Source of the DNA: Nitrospinaceae bacterium
GTDB taxonomy: Bacteria; Nitrospinota; Nitrospinia; Nitrospinales; VA-1
Direction of reading: 5' to 3'
DNA: 5,689 bases
NCBI GenBank assembly: GCA_016763735.1
Contig: JAESTE010000161.1
Span: forward strand, 1 to 5,689
Position 1 is the stretch's first letter, and each line of letters opens with the position of its first letter. A model generated the notes under the pieces. The model did no database searches, was not told the DNA's origin, and worked only from the letters and a program-made list of their open reading frames with translations. The position numbers and the translations under genes were made by a program. Below are positions 1 through 4,863 of this stretch, piece by piece.

Positions 1-696
1 CCTCCGAGTCGATAGCTATAGCTGACACATTATTTCCGGATATTAGCAAACGTCCGGTAGAGGCCAGCCCTCCCTCCTCGTAAGCAGGAAACCCTGAACC
101 ATTACCGTTGCCACCCCCCTGGGAAGTGATGATACCGTTCTGGTCAATCTTACGGATACGTACTACTCCTAACACTTCTTCAACAATATAAATATTCCCC
201 TCACTATCTAAATCCACATCTCTAATACGCTTGGTATAAGCTGTTGTCGCAGGGACGCCATCCGCACTATTTCCGCCGGCACCTAAGTTTCCAGCGATAT
301 GGTGGATAATACCGTTCGTGTCTATCTGAAAGAGTAGTTGGCCGCAACAACTAGAGCCAGAGTCAGATACAAAATAAATATTGCCTTCATTATCAACTTT
401 CTCAAGCTTGATGCCTCTTCTGGGCCTCATTTGGCGGGCACTTTGCCCTTCAAAAGGCCGCCTATACGGTAAAGTTAGTGTGACATCTCCAGCCACGACC
501 TCAAAGCTTCCATCACGCGCTATCTTAAAGATAAAGTAGTTACAGAAAGCTCCACATTGTCGACCCATCGTGTAAAAATTCCCTTCCGCATCCGTCTCTG
601 CCTGGCCCATCCGTACACCAGGCCTATAGAAATTGAGATTAGTCGCCGTTCCGTAATATGCACCCGAGAGGTTCCCCGTACCACCCCCAGCGATAG
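1..696 (-). repeat. NHL-type repeats (three complete, one partial)
   Basis: Units of about 59-67 residues each carry an I-A-G-type end and a D-x-E-G-N-x-Y strand: ITTIAGGG with DAEGNFYTM, VVAGD with DNEGNIYFV, HIAGNL with DSEGNIYIV, and a fourth entered at about 118 (QGGGNGNG, ending AIDSE at the left edge). Basic I-x-KID-x-N-G-I-I strands link them. The NHL fold is a beta-propeller for protein or ligand contact; in teneurin-like proteins it sits just before the YD shell. Unusual for NHL blades, unit 1 has CGAFC and unit 2 has adjacent cysteines (SSCCG). Confidence 0.75.
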
Positions 697-2055
697 TGGT
701 GATAACCTTATTGATGCTTTCTGAACTGCGGCGGTTACCGTCGCCTCGATACAAAATTCGCCCTTGGGAATCATAAAAATGGTTCACATCGAGAGTCCAG
801 CCACCAAGTCCCTGGCGCCGGTGGTCAAGACGAATGACGGAAGTCTCGTATTCCTGTACACTGAAAATTTCTGATCGACCTGGACCTAAGTCCACACCCG
901 TTGTGACCCCACCGAAAGTCTTGACTCCCTGATATACGGCTTGATAGGCATAGTCTATTTTCACTTTCACGTTAGTTGTGCCCATGATCTCCCTGCCGTA
1001 TATATCAAACCCGTCCCACTGAAACTCGTGTGTCAAATTGGCTTGGGGTGTGTAAGTGGCTTGAAAACGCCGACCCATCGCATCGATGGTAAGGTCTATG
1101 CGTTTGAGACTGGCGGGTATTTGGGTCCCCATCAATGGAATAATCAGCTTATCAGCGACGTATCCCTCTAACCTGTCGCTGGTATAGTTGAGATCGAACG
1201 GAGTACCGGTGATGGGAATGGTCTCGCCAAGTATCTGGCCTTCGACCTGAATGATTGAGCCCTTGCAGATAGTGCAATTGTCCGGTGGTAGTTTGGGTGA
1301 AGCCATAATCTGCTCGGGAAAAATATAATCACTGGGGAATCCGATGGGAAAATTCCAGTCGAAGGTGGAGAAATGTTTTACGGGCACGCGCCACAAACTG
1401 GAGCCTGTTCCATATTGGCTGGCAAGGGTTTGCCTTTCGGCATCGCTGATGCCGAGTGAGGCCAGCAACGTGACGTTGGCCGCCGTGCCGCTGCCATCGA
1501 CATCGAGGTCGGCGAAACCGCTGGTGATGCTCAGAATTTCAATAACGCGTCCGTTATCTGTGGGCACCCAGGCCGCTTTTTTACGGTCATAATAAGCCGA
1601 AGGCACATCCGTCCCGGTTGGAAAGCTGAGAAAGTTATCCACGTAGGCCGGAATAGGTTGACTAAAGTTAACGGTATCCGCTCCTGCCGCAAGGGCTTCA
1701 TCGATACTGAATTCCACAGCGTAGGTGTAACCTGTATTTAAAGGCAAGGGAGCAGGCATGGCCATCTGCCCACCAGACCCCACCGTGAATTCCGTCGCCC
1801 GCACTGTGAGGTTGGTCAGTGGCTGCGTCGAGCCATCGGGCATCACCATCTCCGCCGTGGTGCCGACCGGGAACATCACCGCCGCCTGACGGGTTCCATC
1901 CGAGTCAGTTACCGGACTGCTCATAGCGAAGGTGGGTTCTGTCGCCGTGGCCAGATTGATGGAGGTCATCTGCGTGTCCACTGGAATGAGGGCAATTTCG
2001 TCCGCAATGGAATAATCCTGCCACGGCACCTCGACCTTGCGCTGACCGGGCAGAT
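1..2055 (-). CDS. Continuation of the RHS/teneurin-like secreted protein in the shifted frame (runs off left edge)
   Basis: I translated this frame codon by codon from 2053 to 2: 684 codons with no stop. It continues directly from the carboxypeptidase-regulatory-like domain (QRKVEVPWQDYSIADEIALIP). Next comes the conserved RHS-associated region: SPVTDSDGTRQAAVMFPVGT, MVMPDGSTQPL, YAVEFSIDEALAAGADTV, YYDRKKAAWVPTDNGRVI, HFSTFDWNFPIG. A CTIC pair lies at 1265-1276, then the hallmark GTPFDLNYTSDRLEGY (1160-1207), WDGFDIYGRE, and LGGWTLDVNHFYDSQGRILYRGDGNRR (split here as LGGWTLDVNHFYD at about 770-808 and SQGRILYRGDGNRR at about 728-769). NHL repeats start at about 696. In this family a YD-repeat shell and often a variable C-terminal domain follow, but they are outside the window. 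Without correction, an ATG at 1969, overlapping the upstream TGA as ATGA, is the likeliest restart, but it has no clear Shine-Dalgarno and the product would lack an export signal. Could be annotated as a pseudogene with the 5' part. Confidence 0.85.
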
Positions 2056-3669
2056 ACCCTGACTTTGAAAATCGAGAGTGAGGCGCCCACCGCCGTTGAC
2101 CGCCATGTCGTAGAATCCATCCGCACGGGTGAGGGTCTGCCCGAATTCCGGATGATTCAACACCGTGACGGTGACGCCGGGAAGTGGATTGCCGTCGCGT
2201 GTGAACACCCGGCCGCGCGCAACAGCGGCGCGCTTCGGTTCGATAGTACCCGGCGTAACACCAGTTTGCACAGCATTGGGACCGGTGTAGAGAAACGTCG
2301 TGCTCTGGGACATGTCGGCGATGAGGGTGTTAGCGAGAGAAGGTGCATCGGGAATGATGCCGATGAACGGTGGCACAGGATCGGAAACGATCACAGTCTG
2401 CGTGGTTTGACTGATGAACCCGAATGTATCCGTCACCAAAAGCGTAGCGATGAAAGTTCCGGACGTGGTGTATTGGTATGACGTGGTAACCCCGCTGCCT
2501 GCCGGGGCTCCCGGCTCGCCGAAGTCCCAATCGTAAGAGGCGATTGAATCATTGGGGTCCGAAGAACCGGATGCGTCAAAAGAAACATCCAGAGGCGCCT
2601 CACCTTCAGAAGGCGTTGCCGTAAAAACCGCAATCGGCGGCAGGTTGATAACAGTGATCGATGTCGTGGTTTGATCGGTCAGGCCAAACGTGTCTGTAAC
2701 GGTCAGCGTGACGATAAAATTTCCGGGCGTTGCGTATACGTGTGAGGCGTTGACTCCGCTGGCTGCCGCTCCACCATCACCAAAAGTCCAATTGTAGGAT
2801 GCGATACCATCATCCGGGTCAGATGAACCCGAGCCATCAAAACCCACATCTAAAGGAGCGGCTCCTTCTGAAGGTGTTGCTATAAAAGCCGCAACCGGCG
2901 GCAAGTTAGGGTTGGTAACAGTGATGGAGGTGGTGGCTTGATCGGTCAGACCAAACTGATCGGTGACGGTCAGCGTGACCGTAAAAATTCCAGGAGTGTT
3001 GTATTGATGGGATGAAGTGACCCCACTGCCTGCCGGGGCCCCCGGCTCACCGAAGTTCCAATTGTAGGACGCGATGGAATCGTCCGGATCTGTGGAACCG
3101 GAAGCATCGAAATTTACATTTAGAGAAGAAGATCCTTCTATCGGATTAGCGGTAAATGCTGCGGTAGGTGCTTCATCGTCAATTATGAATTCGACGGAAA
3201 TTTTGGAACCACGTTTTCCTTTAAGCTTTACCGAGAAAGAATTGCTCCCCGCCTTCAGCACAACTGGCAAAACTAGCTTGCCTGTTTTCTTGTTGAGCTT
3301 GATCTTTTTATGTTTGTGTTTGTGTCTTTTATGTCTTCTGTCCCGATCTTTGTCTTTATCCTTGTCTTTGTCTTTGTCGTGATCTATTTTTTGCGGAATG
3401 ATTTTGTCACCATTCAGAACAACTTTTCCTTTTTTGACCCGCTTCTTTTTAGGAGCGTTTTCTCTTCCCCCGTTAAGGATGATCAGTGTTCCTGCAATGT
3501 CTACTGGGACATTGAATTGCACCGTCTCCGTTCTTGGCTTTCCCCGAACCTTCGAAAAAATTTGAGGACCGAAGACACTGATTTCCTCACCATGAGCGGG
3601 AGCCGGTATTGCCATACCAAATACTGCCAAGATTGGAATCAACAAAAAAAGTCGGATAACAGCCTTCAT
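1966..3669 (-). CDS. N-terminal part of a secreted PKD-domain RHS/teneurin-like protein, frameshifted near its end
   Basis: This is the 567-codon 5' part of a much larger gene. Residues 1-27 are a Sec signal peptide (basic MKAVIR, hydrophobic core, cleavage after PAPA or AHG). Residues about 29-163 match the N-terminal domain seen in RHS-type exported proteins (VPVDIAGTLIILNGG, KVVLNGDKI, LVLPVVLKAGSNSFSVKLKG), interrupted by a Lys/Asp/His-rich insert. Three PKD domains follow (about 167-252, 257-340, 343-428), each with an FDxSGSxDPxDxIASYxWxFG core and a TVTLTVTD-like strand; they are Ig-like extracellular modules. Residues about 484-538 are a carboxypeptidase-regulatory-like domain (ARGRVFTRDGNPLPGVTVTV, TRADGFYDMAVNGGG). 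After G538 the frame becomes nonsense (ICPVSARSRC and so on) for 29 codons to the TGA at 1966-1968, while the true continuation is open in the -1 frame. The role is probably cell-surface or secreted; the exact function is unknown. It is preceded by its own promoter region, not by the reductase operon. Confidence 0.88.
   Translation of the reverse strand: MKAVIRLFLLIPILAVFGMAIPAPAHGEEISVFGPQIFSKVRGKPRTETVQFNVPVDIAGTLIILNGGRENAPKKKRVKKGKVVLNGDKIIPQKIDHDKDKDKDKDKDRDRRHKRHKHKHKKIKLNKKTGKLVLPVVLKAGSNSFSVKLKGKRGSKISVEFIIDDEAPTAAFTANPIEGSSSLNVNFDASGSTDPDDSIASYNWNFGEPGAPAGSGVTSSHQYNTPGIFTVTLTVTDQFGLTDQATTSITVTNPNLPPVAAFIATPSEGAAPLDVGFDGSGSSDPDDGIASYNWTFGDGGAAASGVNASHVYATPGNFIVTLTVTDTFGLTDQTTTSITVINLPPIAVFTATPSEGEAPLDVSFDASGSSDPNDSIASYDWDFGEPGAPAGSGVTTSYQYTTSGTFIATLLVTDTFGFISQTTQTVIVSDPVPPFIGIIPDAPSLANTLIADMSQSTTFLYTGPNAVQTGVTPGTIEPKRAAVARGRVFTRDGNPLPGVTVTVLNHPEFGQTLTRADGFYDMAVNGGGRLTLDFQSQGICPVSARSRCRGRIIPLRTKLPSFQWTRR
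2055..2056 (-). other. Frameshift point splitting the RHS/PKD gene (one base missing)
   Basis: The minus strand reads CAG GGT ATC TGC CCG in the 5' frame. Adding one T after GGT gives CAG GGT TAT CTG CCC GGT, that is Q-G-Y-L-P-G, followed without a break by QRKVEVPWQDYSIADEIALIP, the expected continuation of the RHS-associated region. There is no slippery heptamer or long homopolymer, so programmed -1 frameshifting is not supported. A recent deletion or a sequence/assembly error fits best. Confidence 0.85.
2386..3171 (-). repeat. Three tandem PKD-domain repeats
   Basis: Units begin at about 3171, 2901 and 2643, giving periods of about 270 and 261 bp. Each contains P-x-A-x-F-x-A-x-P-x-E-G, then SGSxDPxDxIASYxWxFG, then G-x-F-x-x-T-L-x-V-T-D. 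Units 1 and 3 share the loop GEPGAPAGSGVT with nearly the same bases (around 3016-3051 and 2485-2520), while unit 2 has GDGGAAASGV. This indicates duplication or gene conversion between the outer units. Confidence 0.85.
3304..3384 (-). repeat. Low-complexity Asp-Lys / His-Lys tract (residues 96-122)
   Basis: The coding sequence runs D-H, then five D-K pairs made of GAC/GAT and AAA/AAG codons (a near-perfect GACAAA hexanucleotide repeat), then D-R-D-R-R and an H-K-rich stretch ending in KK. The first half has alternating charge, while the second is strongly basic with five histidines. It interrupts an otherwise recognisable RHS N-terminal domain, between a strand ending in GDKIIPQ and one starting LNKKTGKLVLPV. 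A hexanucleotide unit can expand or contract without breaking the frame. The role is unknown; it may be a flexible linker or a metal- or polyanion-binding segment. Confidence 0.75.
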
Positions 3670-3676
3670 GGCAGGG

Positions 3677-3682
3677 CTCCTT
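3677..3682 (-). promoter_or_regulatory. Ribosome binding site AAGGAG of the RHS/PKD gene
   Basis: AAGGAG is followed by a 7-nt spacer and the ATG at 3669-3667. The strong match and ideal spacing, with a signal peptide starting right there, fix the start of the large exported protein. Confidence 0.88.
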
Positions 3683-3730
3683 AATGGGTTTAGTTAAAAA
3701 AGTGCCTTCACATATAATTAAACATACCAA

Positions 3731-3760
3731 ATTATCTTTAGCTTAAATTAGGACTACCAA
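3731..3760 (-). promoter_or_regulatory. Putative sigma-70 promoter of the RHS/PKD gene
   Basis: On the minus strand, TTGGTA (3760-3755; 4 of 6 matches to TTGACA) and GATAAT (3736-3731; 5 of 6 to TATAAT) are separated by 18 bp. This would start transcription about 55 nt before the ATG at 3669. The match is moderate in AT-rich DNA, where chance hits are common; the adjacent dyad gives some extra weight. Confidence 0.4.
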
Positions 3761-3769
3761 ACCCTTATA

Positions 3770-3785
3770 CCCCCACAAATGGGGG
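3770..3785. promoter_or_regulatory. Perfect dyad CCCCCA-CAAA-TGGGGG, candidate operator or stem-loop
   Basis: The six-base arms are exact inverse complements around a 4-nt centre. The dyad sits directly upstream (10 bp) of the putative -35 box of the RHS/PKD gene, so its centre would be near -50 relative to transcription start, a usual place for an activator. It stands out as a C5/G5 block in AT-rich DNA. If transcription starts further upstream, it would instead form a compact tetraloop hairpin in the leader RNA. The binding factor is unknown. Confidence 0.45.
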
Positions 3786-3993
3786 AGTCGAGATTAATTT
3801 TTCCGATATCCAATAAATAGCGGGATTACAACGGTTTTTGGAAGTGTTATTTTGGAGGAAATTGGCCGCTTAATGCCGCCCCTTACAGGGAGAAGCAATA
3901 GATCTGCATTTTTATAACTGTCAGGGCTTCTAGAAATATTTTTTATCTCTGTAGAAGAAAGTTACTTAGTGGGGAAACCAGAGGGGAAAGGCT

Positions 3994-4851
3994 TTATAGA
4001 GCACATCGGAAACCGACAAAATTAATTTTTTTTGTCGGTTTAGCGTCTGTTCTATCAGAGGGTCGAATCCCGACAGAATAGTTTATCCAGGAGCCACCGC
4101 GGATCACTTTACGATTGCCTTTTTCTGGACCTTTGGGGTTGTCATATGGCTTTTTCTCGTAATAGTCTTCATCGTACCAGTCCATAACCCATTCATATAC
4201 GTTACCCGCCATATCATTCAAACCGAAATCATTTTCCGGAAAACTGCCTACCGGAGCAGTATGACTGTAACCATCCTCAAATTGCTTTTCTTTCCAACGT
4301 TTATCACAACTACGATCACAAAAATTAGCTCGATTGGACTCCGCTTCATTACCCCATGCAAAGGTCGATTGCTTGCCCCCCCTTGCCGCCCATTCCCATT
4401 CCGCTTCAGTAGGAAGTCGCTTGCCAACTTTTTCACAATATTCCATTGCTTCATACCAGGTAACTCTCTCCACCGGCAAGTTAGAACCTTTAAATTCGGA
4501 AGGGTTATTGACCATTACGCGTTGGTATTCTTTTTGAGTCACTTCATAGAGGTCAAGGTAGTAACCGCTTAACTTGACCGAGTGGAGGGGTTCTTCATCC
4601 TTAAACCATTTTTCCTTACAGTGATCATTGTTCTTAAGGCAAACATTCTGAGCTTCTTTTGAGACGGTTCCTCTAATGAACTCTCCACCGGGAATTAAAA
4701 CCATGCCTTTGGGAATTTGTTTTGCCCCAATCGCCGCGTTATTTATTTTCGCACTTAACCCCGGCTTTTCCTTTACCTCTTCAGAACCAGCAGGTACCAA
4801 CAAAAAAAAACAAGCCGAAAAGGTAATTACAAAAACCAGATTCTTAAACAT
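3994..4851 (-). CDS. Exported SUMF1 / FGE-sulfatase-fold protein without FGE catalytic cysteines
   Basis: This is a 285-residue protein. The start at 4851 is chosen because a GGAG lies 8 nt upstream and the product then begins with a signal peptide (MFKNLVFVIT, then a hydrophobic stretch to about residue 22). An in-frame ATG at 4935 would add 28 hydrophilic residues lying wholly inside the reductase gene. SFSAC-like spacing (F-S-A-C14) hints at a lipobox but fits it poorly. The SUMF1 domain spans about 48-285: GMVLIPGGEFIRGT, YYLDLYEVTQKEY, LPVERVTWYEAMEYCE, KRLPTEAEWEWAARGG, LNDMAGNVYEWVMDWY, VIRGGSW and the closing GFRCAL. In true formylglycine-generating enzymes two catalytic Cys follow RGGS; here that stretch is WINYSVGI with no Cys, so sulfatase activation is unlikely. 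Two extra Cys pairs (C71/C78 and C178/C182) could form disulfides outside the cytoplasm. Related non-FGE members include PvdO, NirV, EgtB and GldK-type proteins. The role here is unknown. The gene is co-transcribed with the upstream oxidoreductase. Confidence 0.87.
   Translation of the reverse strand: MFKNLVFVITFSACFFLLVPAGSEEVKEKPGLSAKINNAAIGAKQIPKGMVLIPGGEFIRGTVSKEAQNVCLKNNDHCKEKWFKDEEPLHSVKLSGYYLDLYEVTQKEYQRVMVNNPSEFKGSNLPVERVTWYEAMEYCEKVGKRLPTEAEWEWAARGGKQSTFAWGNEAESNRANFCDRSCDKRWKEKQFEDGYSHTAPVGSFPENDFGLNDMAGNVYEWVMDWYDEDYYEKKPYDNPKGPEKGNRKVIRGGSWINYSVGIRPSDRTDAKPTKKINFVGFRCAL
4010..4041. other. 12-bp perfect inverted repeat inside the 3' end of the SUMF1 gene
   Basis: AAACCGACAAAA (4010-4021) and TTTTGTCGGTTT (4030-4041) are exact reverse complements separated by 8 nt. 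The repeat is coding (residues about KPTKKINFVGF) and ends 14 bases before the TAA. Read in the direction of the gene, no U-tract follows the second arm, so it is not a textbook intrinsic terminator. It could still fold in the mRNA, block 3' exonucleases or slow ribosomes. No other convincing terminator is seen downstream of this operon. Confidence 0.6.
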
Positions 4852-4863
4852 AGATTCTTCTCC
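4844..4863 (-). promoter_or_regulatory. 8-nt gene overlap with Shine-Dalgarno of the SUMF1 gene
   Basis: On the minus strand the sequence reads GGAG (4863-4860), 8 nt, then ATG at 4851-4849. The upstream reductase ends in TAA at 4846-4844, so the two genes share ATGTTTAA. This chooses the start of the SUMF1 gene over the in-frame ATG at 4935, and it predicts translational coupling within one transcript. Confidence 0.8.

Larger units (their letters stand above)
3670..3993. other. Non-coding gap between the SUMF1 operon and the RHS/PKD gene
   Basis: This 324-bp gap is AT-rich (for example 20 G+C of 60 in 3721-3780) and has no plausible gene on either strand; the plus-strand frame entering it from 3310 is antisense to the PKD gene. 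It holds a putative promoter and dyad (separate entries) and a weak 6-bp stem (CTTCTA/TAGAAG, about 3927-3957) with a 19-nt loop. No hairpin plus U-tract terminator was found for the upstream operon. Nothing else was recognised. Confidence 0.7.

Noticed and set aside
2040..2062. Programmed -1 ribosomal frameshift in the RHS gene
   Set aside because: The direction would fit, but CAGGGTATC is not a slippery heptamer and no stimulatory structure is evident.
1905..2126. 73-codon minus-strand frame across the frameshift region
   Set aside because: It is the third frame, rich in Arg/Ser/His with no domain sense, and both real halves of the RHS gene cover it.
3074..3684. Plus-strand open frames rich in Ser/Leu/Val/Phe (including a repetitive LSLSLS tail)
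   Set aside because: They are antisense to the PKD gene; the repetitive part is only the complement of the Asp-Lys tract, and they lack ribosome binding sites.
3694..3712. Possible sigma-54 -24 element (GGCAC) upstream of the RHS/PKD gene
   Set aside because: No GC doublet at the matching -12 position; the T-run follows instead.
3841..3900. GCGGC/CCGCC hairpin as a terminator of the SUMF1 operon
   Set aside because: The GC blocks are direct, not inverted, repeats; the CCCT-TAC-AGGG stem is only 4 bp and no U-tract follows.
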